A DNA stretch of 64,000 bases from CAZIOH01 sp964540815 (GTDB lineage: Bacteria; Myxococcota_A; Polyangia; Fen-1088): positions 4,492-68,491 of the forward strand of contig CAZIOH010000027.1 of the NCBI GenBank assembly GCA_964540815.1, given 5' to 3'. Both the position numbers and the translations under genes were made by a program. The notes under the pieces were generated by a model. It worked only from the letters and a program-made list of their open reading frames with translations, ran no database searches and was not told where the DNA came from. Shown here piece by piece: positions 35,722 through 43,869 of the stretch (positions are counted from its first letter, which is position 1; each line of letters begins with the position of its first letter).

Positions 35722-37946
35722 CGGGACGTGACCATCTGCCAGCCCTCCCAGAAGTCGTGCAGATCCCGCGCCGTCATCATCCAGATCACCAGCTTCTTGG
35801 CGGCGAGGGCCTCGACCCCACGGCGGAGCAGCTTCTGCCGCACGTTCGGGCCACCGCCGTAGCTCATCACCAGATCCACCGGATAGCCGAGCTCCCGGGC
35901 CAGGTGGGCCGACACACCGGCGTGCTCGCAGTCCATGAGCTCGTACACCCCGGTGAAGCTGTCTCCGAGGACCACGATCGGGCTGTCGGGATCGTCCTCG
36001 TAGGGTGCCCCCGCGTCGGTGAAGACCTGGTCGCCGACCAGGTCTTCGGGCGCATAGCGCGCCTTGTCCGCCTCGGGGAGCCGCGAGTGCAGATCGCCGT
36101 GGCGGCTGAAGGGGGCGGGCCTCGTGGTGTAGGTGTGCCGGTGGGCCGCCAGCGCCGAGAACCAGGGATAGCGGCGCACGCGCTCGGCCACCGTGTGGGC
36201 CGCGAGCTCGAGCCCCCGATTGGTCCAGTGGGTGTCCTGGGCCTGGAAGAGGCCGGGCCCGGGCGAGACCGGTGTGGTCGCGGTCGTGGTCTTGGGCGTG
36301 GGCGCGACCGCCTCGGCGGTGCGCGCCGCCAGGAACCCCGGGAGCAGATCCACCACCTCGACGCCCTTGTCCCCGAGCTCGACCAGGAATTTTCGCTCGA
36401 AGGGGTTCACCACCTGGCCGAGGAAGCGGGCGCCGAGCGCACGCTCCTCGGGGGTGGTGCCGAGCTTGTCGGGGAAGATCTCCTCCTTGGTGGGGACGGG
36501 CACGAACAGCAGATCGACCCCGTGCTCGGCCAGCAGCTTCCGGAACTGGACGATCGCCGGCAGCGGATTCTTCGGACGCTTCTGCTTCTCGATGTCGCCC
36601 CCCACCGCGTAGGCCAGGGACTGGCCGAAGAACAGGAAGCCGTCGCCGCCCGCGGTGGCCTTGGCCTCGTGCGGGATGGCCCCGAGCTTGCGCTCCATGA
36701 GCTCGCGCAGGGGCGCGACCTCGGCGCCCCACCGGGTCCACGACCCGCCGTGGGCGGCGAGCTCGTGCTTGATGGCCGTCAGGACCGGCGCGGGCTCGGG
36801 GGACGCCGCGGTGTGGGGCAGCCGCGGCGTCGGCGCCGCCGCGGCCGCGGTGTCGCCACCCGGGTGGCCGGCGGCGCCTCCGGCGTCCTTGCCGCCTCCG
36901 CCGGCGAACCCTTCCACCAGGAAGACGTTGTAGACCGGCTTGCCCTCGGGTTTCCCGCGCATGACCACGGTCGGGGCGTCGAAGACCTGGCCGCCGAGCT
37001 CGTGGACCACGGCTGGCTCGGTCTCGGAGTCGGGCCAGGAGGCGGGTGCGGCGCCGGGCTTGCCGGCCGAGCCGACGAGGTCGGTGTTGTACGAGGGATA
37101 CCAGTAGGAGGCGAGCTGGTGCGCCCAGCCCTTCACCTCGGCGGCCGACAGCACCCGGCCGGCGTACTCGTCGTGGACGAACTTCACGAGCGCGCCCAGA
37201 TCGGAGGCGAGGGCCGCCGCCGGGACGCGCCCGTACACCTCGCCGAAGCCGTCGTGATCACCGTCGGGGAGCGCGCCCATGTCGTGAAACCAGGGGGCGA
37301 ATTCGACCTTGACCCAGAGCTCCCACCCCGGGGCGGCCGGGAGCTGATGCAGGTAGCCGAGCTCGGCCGTCTGCCGGACGAACTGCGGGCCGCCGGGCTC
37401 GCCCCAGCTCTCGGCGCGCACCTTGCTGGTCACGTCCTCGAGCGCGTCGGCGCCGGCCACGTGCTTCGACGCCAGCAGCTCCACCAGCGGCGCCAGCGCC
37501 AGCGGGTGCGCCCGCTCGTCCGCCGTGAGCGGGAGGGCCGCGAAGTCGCCCGTGAGCGAGTCCTTCTCGAGCGCACCCGCGAACGGGTGACCGGTCTCGA
37601 TGGGCTTCCCCGAGCCGCGCGCGGCGTTCTCGGGCTCCGGATCCGCGTTCATGAAGTTCGCGTGGTAGGCCGCGTAGTCGAGGTTGGCCCGCGTCGCCCG
37701 CGTCACCTTGCGGACCAGCACCTGCGACTCCGTCCGCCGGTATCCCCGGTTGACCGTGGTCACCTCCGCATGCTCGACGCTCCGCTTCCCCTCGCCCTCC
37801 CCCGTCCCGGCCCCCGCCGCCGGTTGCTTCCAGGGTGCCCCGCCCCCTCCATGCCCGCACGCTCCTCCCCCCAGCAGGGCCGAGGCCACCAGCCACGCCA
37901 GCCGCCTGGACGCGCGGGGATGCTCGCCGCGTTTCGCGTCACGCAT
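35718..37946 (-). CDS. AlgX/AlgJ-like SGNH-fold lipoprotein with a long N-terminal domain
   Basis: 742 residues starting at ATG 37946 with a lipobox (LLGGGAC). The first roughly 390 residues form an extra domain I do not recognise (YAAYHANFMNADPEPEN, FVRQTAELGYLHQLP, LASYWYPSYNTDLVG). The C-terminal part is the alginate O-acetyltransferase AlgX/AlgJ-like SGNH domain: FFGQSLAYAVGGDIE, FVPVPTKEEIFPDKL, DTHWTNRGLELAAH (about 569) and GDSFTGVYELM (about 658). DTHW and GDSF supply the His/Asp and Ser of an SGNH active site. The family transfers acetyl groups to polysaccharide at the periplasmic face, with an MBOAT protein as donor; an MBOAT gene is in this operon. It overlaps its neighbours by 4 and 8 bp. 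Confidence 0.82.
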   Translation of the reverse strand: MRDAKRGEHPRASRRLAWLVASALLGGGACGHGGGGAPWKQPAAGAGTGEGEGKRSVEHAEVTTVNRGYRRTESQVLVRKVTRATRANLDYAAYHANFMNADPEPENAARGSGKPIETGHPFAGALEKDSLTGDFAALPLTADERAHPLALAPLVELLASKHVAGADALEDVTSKVRAESWGEPGGPQFVRQTAELGYLHQLPAAPGWELWVKVEFAPWFHDMGALPDGDHDGFGEVYGRVPAAALASDLGALVKFVHDEYAGRVLSAAEVKGWAHQLASYWYPSYNTDLVGSAGKPGAAPASWPDSETEPAVVHELGGQVFDAPTVVMRGKPEGKPVYNVFLVEGFAGGGGKDAGGAAGHPGGDTAAAAAPTPRLPHTAASPEPAPVLTAIKHELAAHGGSWTRWGAEVAPLRELMERKLGAIPHEAKATAGGDGFLFFGQSLAYAVGGDIEKQKRPKNPLPAIVQFRKLLAEHGVDLLFVPVPTKEEIFPDKLGTTPEERALGARFLGQVVNPFERKFLVELGDKGVEVVDLLPGFLAARTAEAVAPTPKTTTATTPVSPGPGLFQAQDTHWTNRGLELAAHTVAERVRRYPWFSALAAHRHTYTTRPAPFSRHGDLHSRLPEADKARYAPEDLVGDQVFTDAGAPYEDDPDSPIVVLGDSFTGVYELMDCEHAGVSAHLARELGYPVDLVMSYGGGPNVRQKLLRRGVEALAAKKLVIWMMTARDLHDFWEGWQMVTSR

Positions 37947-38655
37947 ACTGGCCCCGCTTGAAGCGCCACATGACCCGCAGGACACGCAAGGTGTAGGTGA
38001 AGGCGTTGAGGTGGGAGATCTCGTCGGCGTACCGGGTGGGGATGGGGGCCTCACCGACCGCGAGCCCGCGCGCGCGGGCCGACGCGATGACCTCGAGGTC
38101 GAAGTCGAAGCTGTCGCTGAGGCGATCGAAGGGCAGCTCGGCGAGGGCGCGGGCCCCGTAGACCAGGTAGCCGCTGTGAAAGTCCGTCATGGGCAAAGCG
38201 AACACCGCCTTCTCGAGCTTGTTGAACAGCCAGTTCCCCGCGTACTTGTAGGCGGGCATCCCGCCGGCGATGGCCTGTCCGCCGGCGATCCGCGAGCCCT
38301 GCAGGAGATCGAGCCCCCGCCGTTCCATCTCCGCCAGCAGGTCACCGAGCACCTCCGGGCTGTACTGTCCGTCGGCGTGCACCGCCGCCGCGGTGCTGGC
38401 GCCGCCGGCGCGCGCCGCCGCGAGACCGGTCTTCATGGCGGCGCCGTAGCCGCCGTTGGCGTCGCGCACGATGATCTCGAGCTGCTTCACGCCGCGGGCC
38501 ACGCCGCGCGCCACCGCGACCGTGTCGTCGGTGCTGCCGTCATCCACCACCACGATCTGCTCGAGATCGGGCGGCCGGGCGTCCACGATGCGACGGATGA
38601 CCTCGGCGAGGTGCCGGCGCGCATTGTACGCCGGCACCACGATCCACAGGCTCAC
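37939..38655 (-). CDS. GT2 family glycosyltransferase (dolichyl-phosphate-mannose-synthase-like)
   Basis: 238 residues from a GTG start. The start IVVPAYNARRHL, VVDDGSTDDT and HADGQYSPE (the metal/donor-binding Asp region) identify family 2, in the branch that includes dolichyl-phosphate mannose synthase and DPM-like enzymes. There is no C-terminal membrane domain. It transfers a sugar from a nucleotide donor, probably to a lipid-phosphate or glycan acceptor, on the cytoplasmic face. It is embedded in the operon: 4-bp overlap (GTGA) with the epimerase upstream and 8 bp with the AlgX-like gene downstream. Confidence 0.9.
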   Translation of the reverse strand: MSLWIVVPAYNARRHLAEVIRRIVDARPPDLEQIVVVDDGSTDDTVAVARGVARGVKQLEIIVRDANGGYGAAMKTGLAAARAGGASTAAAVHADGQYSPEVLGDLLAEMERRGLDLLQGSRIAGGQAIAGGMPAYKYAGNWLFNKLEKAVFALPMTDFHSGYLVYGARALAELPFDRLSDSFDFDLEVIASARARGLAVGEAPIPTRYADEISHLNAFTYTLRVLRVMWRFKRGQYA

Positions 38656-39872
38656 GCCGCTCCCCCGCCCGTCCCGGTCGCCCCGAGGCGCGCCGGCGCC
38701 CCGGGCGCATCCCGCAGCGGGGCTTCCAGTCGGGCCTCGAGCCGGGCTTCGATGATCGGCTGGTAGCGTGCGACGTAATCGTCCACGATGGCCGGCAGCA
38801 TCTCGGGCACGGAGAGCCGGGGCCGCCAGCCGAGCAGCCGCGTCGCCTTCGCGATGGAGGGAATCCGCACCACCGAGTCATCGTACCCCGCGCCGTAATA
38901 TTCGCGCGCGCTCACGCGCCGCAGACGGGCCGCCGGCCGATCGGGACGGCGCGAGCGGTACACCTCCGCGAGGGCCCGGGCCAGCGCCCGGATGGTGAGA
39001 TCGTTGCGCGGGTTGCCGAGGTTCAGGATCTGCCCCTGGCACGCCCGCGGGCGCTCGACGATCCGCACCAGCGCATCCACGAACTCGTCGACGTACACGA
39101 ACGAGCGGCGCTGCGCCCCGCCGTCCACCAGCAACAGATCGCCCCCGGTCATGAGCGCGTGCATGAAGGAGGCGAGGACCCGCGGGATCCCCTCGCCGTC
39201 GATGCCCGGGACGAAGTCCATGCGCGGTCCGATCACGTTGAACGGCCGCACCAGCGTGAACGGCAGACCCGCGTGCTGACCCTCGGCCCAGATCACCCGC
39301 TCGAGGAGCTGCTTGGCGGCGGCGTAGCTCCAGCGCTCCTTGTGCACGGGCCCGAGGCAAAGGGCCGTCCCGTCCTCCGACATCCGCTCGGTGGGGCGGA
39401 CCCGGCCGTGGCCGCTCACCGCGGTGCGCCCGTACACCTCGCAGGTCGACAGGTGAACCAGCCAGCGCCGACGGGCGGTGCAGGCCTTCACGAGCGGGAT
39501 GAGCTCGGTGTAATTGGCGTCGATGACCTCGAGCGGCCTCGTGTTGTAGAGCGCCGGGTTGCACAGCGCCGTCAGCGACACCACGACGTCCGCGCGCCGC
39601 GTGAGGTCGTCGACCAGCCCGGGCGTGTCGAGGCGGGCGTGGATGCGCTCGAGGCGGGCCGCCCGGACCTCGAGCTTGTCGAGGTTCACATCCACCGCGT
39701 CGACGGTCGCGTCCGGAAAGCGGGCCAGCAACGCCGGCACGAGGTGGGAGCCGATGAACCCACCCGCCCCCAGCACCGCGAAGCGCCGCGGCGCCGCGGG
39801 GGCGCCCGGGCGCGGGCGGGAAACGCCTGCGAGGCGCAAGGGCCGGGCCGCCCGCGAAGACGCGGGGCTCAC
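38652..39872 (-). CDS. NAD-dependent epimerase/decarboxylase, ArnA-dehydrogenase-like
   Basis: 406 residues from GTG 39872. The Rossmann motif GAGGFIGSHLVPALL comes after about 30 low-complexity residues. LSTCEVYG and the YxxxK pair in SYAAAKQLLE follow, then PFNVIGPRMDFVPGIDGEG, which resembles the UDP-glucuronate-acting ArnA/UXS branch. It would convert a nucleotide sugar for the glycan built by this operon. It overlaps the TolB-like gene stop (GTGA) and the glycosyltransferase start by 4 bp each. Confidence 0.85.
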   Translation of the reverse strand: MSPASSRAARPLRLAGVSRPRPGAPAAPRRFAVLGAGGFIGSHLVPALLARFPDATVDAVDVNLDKLEVRAARLERIHARLDTPGLVDDLTRRADVVVSLTALCNPALYNTRPLEVIDANYTELIPLVKACTARRRWLVHLSTCEVYGRTAVSGHGRVRPTERMSEDGTALCLGPVHKERWSYAAAKQLLERVIWAEGQHAGLPFTLVRPFNVIGPRMDFVPGIDGEGIPRVLASFMHALMTGGDLLLVDGGAQRRSFVYVDEFVDALVRIVERPRACQGQILNLGNPRNDLTIRALARALAEVYRSRRPDRPAARLRRVSAREYYGAGYDDSVVRIPSIAKATRLLGWRPRLSVPEMLPAIVDDYVARYQPIIEARLEARLEAPLRDAPGAPARLGATGTGGGAA

Positions 39873-41230
39873 TTCGCCTGCGCCTTCTTTCGCACCTTGG
39901 CCTTGCTCTTGGCCTTGGCCTTGACGAGCCCGGTCGACTCCCCGTCGCCGCTGCCGGCCTCGTCACCCGTGGTCGATGTGGGCGTCGGCGTCGACGACGC
40001 GGAGGTCGGCGACGCGGCGCTGGTACTGGTGCTGATGCTGGCGGCGGTCCCGCCACCCTTCGAGCTGCTGCCGCCCGCGTCGGACTTCACCGAGGGCGGC
40101 GCCGCCAGGTCCGAGCGGCCCGAGCCCGCGATGAAGATGTCGGGCCAGCGGTCGTTGCCCGAGTGGTAGGTCAGCCGCGTCGCGCTCTCTGGCTTCGAGC
40201 CGACCTCCCACAGGTAGATCTCGTAGTCGGCGATGTCGTGATCGTGTCCCCGCTGCGTGGCCGCCCAGACCAGCCACTTGCCGTCGGAGGACAGCTGCGG
40301 GAAGTACTCGTGGGAGCGGCGCCCGGGGATGTCTATCAGGGTCAGCGCGTCGGGATCGGCGTCGGCGTTGGACTTGCCGAGCTTGCCGTCATTGCCGCTT
40401 TGGATCGGCATGTGCAGGACCCGGCTGCCGCCGTTTCCGGTGGGGTGGACCCAGTAGATCTCCGCGTTGTTCGGGGCCCAGTTGATCTGGCAGCCGTCCC
40501 CGGTGCGGGTCCAGGTCTTCTTCTCCACGCTCCAGATCCCGGTCTCGCGCTTCGAGCCCCGCAGGGTGATGGCGACGAACCTTCCGTCGCGCGACATCTC
40601 GGGCTGCTGCATGAGCGCGCCGTCCAGCTCGGGGACCTTGGCGCTGTCGACCAGCAGCTCCTCGTCGCCCCCCGCCAGCTTGCGGCGGAGGATGCGGGTG
40701 CCGCGCGCATAGACGATCTCGTCGTTGGACAGCCAGTTTCCCCAGCTGGCGTTGTCGACGATCTTGGTGATGTCCTTGCCCTCGGGGGTCACGGTGAAGA
40801 TGTCCCACTTGCCCTCGGTGTTGGCGTCGCGCTCGAACTCCCATCCCTTCTTGCTGCGGGTGAACAGGATGCGCGAGCCGTCGGGGGAGAAGCGCGGGAA
40901 CCAGTCGACGTTCTCACCCGAGGTGATGGGGTGCACCCCCGAGCCATCGGTGTTCATGACGAACAGATCGTGGTTGCCGAGGCGAGAGCTCGACCAGACG
41001 ATCTGGCCCTTCACGCGGCCGCCGATCGCCTCCATGGCCTTCTGCTCGTCGGCGCTCGGCTTCTCCTCGCTGCCGGCCGGTGAGCCCGCGCCCACGGTCG
41101 CGCAGCCGCCCCCGAGAGCCAGTGCGCCGAGGAGCGCGGGGGCCAAGATCATCGCGGAAACGAGCAGGCTGGACGAGAGCAGACTGGACGATGCGCCGAC
41201 GTGGCGGCGACCGGGTTCGAGCGCGTTCAT
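39869..41230 (-). CDS. TolB-like beta-propeller lipoprotein
   Basis: 453 residues from ATG 41230 with a GGAGGA site. Signal peptide and lipobox (LGALALGGGC), then WD40-like/PD40 repeats: VKGQIVWSSSRLGNHDLFV, WFPRFSPDGSRILFTRSKK, WDIFTVTPEG, PEMSRDGRFVAITLRG and YFPQLSSDGKWLVWAATQR. These are typical of TolB-type propellers. The C-terminus is a disordered Ser/Thr/Pro and Lys/Ala tail (KAKAKSKAKVRKKAQAK). It is likely periplasmic and attached to a membrane. It is coupled by 4-bp overlaps to the SDR gene before it and the epimerase gene after it, so it belongs to the polysaccharide operon, perhaps as a structural or sensing component. Confidence 0.82.
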   Translation of the reverse strand: MNALEPGRRHVGASSSLLSSSLLVSAMILAPALLGALALGGGCATVGAGSPAGSEEKPSADEQKAMEAIGGRVKGQIVWSSSRLGNHDLFVMNTDGSGVHPITSGENVDWFPRFSPDGSRILFTRSKKGWEFERDANTEGKWDIFTVTPEGKDITKIVDNASWGNWLSNDEIVYARGTRILRRKLAGGDEELLVDSAKVPELDGALMQQPEMSRDGRFVAITLRGSKRETGIWSVEKKTWTRTGDGCQINWAPNNAEIYWVHPTGNGGSRVLHMPIQSGNDGKLGKSNADADPDALTLIDIPGRRSHEYFPQLSSDGKWLVWAATQRGHDHDIADYEIYLWEVGSKPESATRLTYHSGNDRWPDIFIAGSGRSDLAAPPSVKSDAGGSSSKGGGTAASISTSTSAASPTSASSTPTPTSTTGDEAGSGDGESTGLVKAKAKSKAKVRKKAQAK

Positions 41231-42339
41231 GGTGTCCTCCGGAATGCGGGCAGTGGATCGGCGTGCGGGAGCGCGGGGGAAGCGGAGGCCGGGGGCGATC
41301 CCGGGGACTCGACCCGGGCTGAAGCGGCGAGCGGCAGGGTGGCGGCGCCGGGCGCCAGCCGGGGAGCGAAGCAACCGGCGATACCCTCGCGCGCGCCCAC
41401 CGGCCGGTAACCGAGATCGCGCCGCGCTTCCTCGCAGTCGAGATCCGCGTGGTTGACGAACCCGGTGACCCCGTATTGGGTGAGCGGGGGCCTGTCCATC
41501 GCCAGGCCCAGCACCAGCGCGACCGCGCGGTACATCCACACGGGGACGTGCACGAAGGGCTTGGTTTGCCCTTGCAAGTTCAGAAGGAGCCGTCCGAGCT
41601 CCTCGATGGTGATCGATTCCCCACCGCTGAGGTTGTAGGTCTTGCCGAAGCCGATCGGGTTGCCGACCATGCGCGCGAGCCCATCCACCACGTCCTCCGC
41701 CCGGACCGGGCTCTTGCGCGCCTCCCCGCTCCCGATGAAGGGGACGACCGGGAAGCGCTGGAGGAAGCGGAGAAAGAGCATGAACTCCTCGCCGCCCGTG
41801 CGGTCATAGACCAGGGTCGGCCGGACGATGGTGTGCGCGAAGGCCGTCTCGCCGCGCACGGCGTGCTCGGCGGCGAGCTTGGAGCGCCCGTACGGGGTCA
41901 GCCGAGGATACGTGACCGAGGCGGAGGACACATAGACGAAGTGCTTGACCCGCGCGAGGGCCGCGGCGCGGACCACGTTCACCGTCCCGCGGTGGTTCAC
42001 CGAGTCGAGCAGCGCCGGATCGCGCGGCAGGATCACCGCCGCGCAGTGCACGACCGTGCGGACCCCCGCCACCGCGGGTCCGAGGGTCGAGGGCTGCCGC
42101 ACGTCACCCTCCAGCACCTCGCACCCCCATGCTTCGAGCTGCGGGCGCAGCGGATCGCCCGGCAACACCAGGCCGCGCACCGACCAGCCGTCGCGGATCA
42201 GGCGCTGGACCAGGCGCCGTCCCATCTCGCCGCCCGCGCCCGTGACCAGCACCAACCCCGTGCGCGGGATGGCAGCGGGGGCGGGCCCCTGTCCCGGGCC
42301 CGAAGGCGCCGACGTCGGCGGATAGGGAGGGAGGCTCAC
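41227..42339 (-). CDS. NAD-dependent epimerase/dehydratase family (atypical SDR)
   Basis: 370 residues from GTG 42339. Rossmann motif TGAGGEMGRRLV, VVHCAAVI, VYVSSASV, the YxxxK region (TPYGRSKLAAEH) and TIVRPTLVYDR with a YNLSGGESITIEELG loop place it among extended/atypical SDRs, such as nucleotide-sugar or sterol/NAD(P)-binding oxidoreductases. The substrate cannot be assigned. The last roughly 60 residues are Ala/Pro-rich and disordered. It overlaps the AlgJ-like gene (GTGA) and the TolB-like gene (ATGA). Confidence 0.85.
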   Translation of the reverse strand: MSLPPYPPTSAPSGPGQGPAPAAIPRTGLVLVTGAGGEMGRRLVQRLIRDGWSVRGLVLPGDPLRPQLEAWGCEVLEGDVRQPSTLGPAVAGVRTVVHCAAVILPRDPALLDSVNHRGTVNVVRAAALARVKHFVYVSSASVTYPRLTPYGRSKLAAEHAVRGETAFAHTIVRPTLVYDRTGGEEFMLFLRFLQRFPVVPFIGSGEARKSPVRAEDVVDGLARMVGNPIGFGKTYNLSGGESITIEELGRLLLNLQGQTKPFVHVPVWMYRAVALVLGLAMDRPPLTQYGVTGFVNHADLDCEEARRDLGYRPVGAREGIAGCFAPRLAPGAATLPLAASARVESPGSPPASASPALPHADPLPAFRRTP

Positions 42340-43865
42340 GGTTGAACGCTTCCAGCCACCGTGACGTCCCCGGCCGGCGCGGGCGCCCGCCCGGTGTGCG
42401 GCTCCGGCGGCTCCGGCCGCGCGGCCGTGGGCTTCTGGGCCGCCGCCGCCCGCGACCAGTCGAGGGGCTTCCAGTTGCCGACCGCCAGCTCCCGCGAGGC
42501 GAGCTCCCAGATGACCACCTTCTTGCCGGTCAGGCGATCGCGGCGCGGCTCGCCGGCGGCCGGCTCATCACCGCTGGTGAGCTCGTTCCACAGGAGCTGC
42601 CGGGTGGCGTGCGCCCCGGAGTCGTTCTGGGCGATGACGTCGACCTTCCGGCCGAGCGCCCGGGCGAGCTGCGGGCCGAGGCCGGCGGCCTCCCCCCAGC
42701 CCATCTGTCCGAGCGTGAACACGTTGGTGAAGCTGTCGCCGAGGAGCAGCACGTCGCCGTCCGGGCTCGGCTCGAAGAGCGCGCCCGCCGCGTCGTGCAC
42801 CTCGTGGACGGTGATGGGCTGCGGGGCGAACAGGGTCTGCCCGGGTGGCAGCCCCAGCATGTCCACCACGTCGCCGACGCGCGCCACGGGCCGGGCGATC
42901 GCGGTGAAGGTGGCCCGCTCGGCGGCGGACGGCGGCCCGAGCGGCACGCGCGCGGTCACGAAGGCCGCGAGCGCCTGCGCGACCTGCTCCATCCACTCCG
43001 GGGTCCAGTGGGTGTCCTGGCGCAGGAAGCGCGGCGGCGCCCCGGCGCCGAGGCGCTCCGGTGTGGGATCGAAGATCAGGACGCCCGCGCCCTCGAGCTC
43101 GCGCTCGAGCCGCGGCTGGTCCACGTTCTGCCCGGGCGACGGCCCCACGGCCGTCTCGCCGGGCTCACCGCCCGCGGAGGCGGCCGCGGGGCGCCCGCGG
43201 CCGTGGAGCTCGGTCGGCTGCAGCCCCGCCTTGTCCGGCACCGGGAAGAGCACCAGGCGGATCCCCCGGGTGGCGAGGAAGGCCGAGAACGCCAGGATCG
43301 CCGGCCGCGGATCAGGGTGCAGCGCGGGGGCTCCGTCATCGCGGGCGGCCCTGGCGCGGCTGTCGAGGATGGCCGGATCGAGGAAACCCGGCCCACCGAC
43401 GGCGGCCACGCCGGGCTGGTAGAAGAGCCAGCCGTCCCGACCGATCACCGCCTTGGTGTTGCCGAAGCCCCCGAAGCGGGTGAAGACGTATTGCAGGCGC
43501 GGGCGCACGGCCTCGCGGGGGTAGGACGCCTTGTCCAGATCCTCCTCGAACTGCTTGATGGTCTCCTTGGTGGGCCACCGCCGGAACAGATCGGGCAGCA
43601 CCGAGTCGTCCCCCTTGACCCGCTCGAGCACCACCTGGCTGATGGGGACCGCGTAGATCCCGCACAGGAACACCACCACCAGGAACCCCGCCACCTTTCG
43701 GCTGACATCGGTGTGCAGGATGCCGCGCCGGAGATTCGCGTCGTGCGAGGGATCGGTCGGCCCGCCGCGCGCGGGCACCGGCGCGCCGGCTCCGCCGCGC
43801 GCCGCGGTGGTGGCGCGGGCGGCGGCCTGGGTGGCGGTGGGTGAGGTCGACGGGGGTTGGGTCAC
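42336..43865 (-). CDS. AlgJ-like SGNH-fold acetyltransferase, membrane-anchored
   Basis: 509 residues. A Pro/Ala-rich start is followed by one membrane helix (VAGFLVVVFLCGIYAVPISQ), then the AlgJ/AlgX-type domain: IGRDGWLFYQPG, FPVPDKAGLQP, DTHWTPEWMEQVAQ (about 284), LLLGDSFTNVFTLGQMG (about 376) and NDSGAHATRQLL. The catalytic Ser (GDSF) and His (DTHW) motifs are intact. These proteins O-acetylate polysaccharides with an MBOAT partner. It is a second copy of the same fold as the lipoprotein at 35718-37946. It lies 4 bp after the AlgI-like gene, so the pair is coexpressed. Confidence 0.87.
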   Translation of the reverse strand: MTQPPSTSPTATQAAARATTAARGGAGAPVPARGGPTDPSHDANLRRGILHTDVSRKVAGFLVVVFLCGIYAVPISQVVLERVKGDDSVLPDLFRRWPTKETIKQFEEDLDKASYPREAVRPRLQYVFTRFGGFGNTKAVIGRDGWLFYQPGVAAVGGPGFLDPAILDSRARAARDDGAPALHPDPRPAILAFSAFLATRGIRLVLFPVPDKAGLQPTELHGRGRPAAASAGGEPGETAVGPSPGQNVDQPRLERELEGAGVLIFDPTPERLGAGAPPRFLRQDTHWTPEWMEQVAQALAAFVTARVPLGPPSAAERATFTAIARPVARVGDVVDMLGLPPGQTLFAPQPITVHEVHDAAGALFEPSPDGDVLLLGDSFTNVFTLGQMGWGEAAGLGPQLARALGRKVDVIAQNDSGAHATRQLLWNELTSGDEPAAGEPRRDRLTGKKVVIWELASRELAVGNWKPLDWSRAAAAQKPTAARPEPPEPHTGRAPAPAGDVTVAGSVQP

Positions 43866-43869
43866 GATT

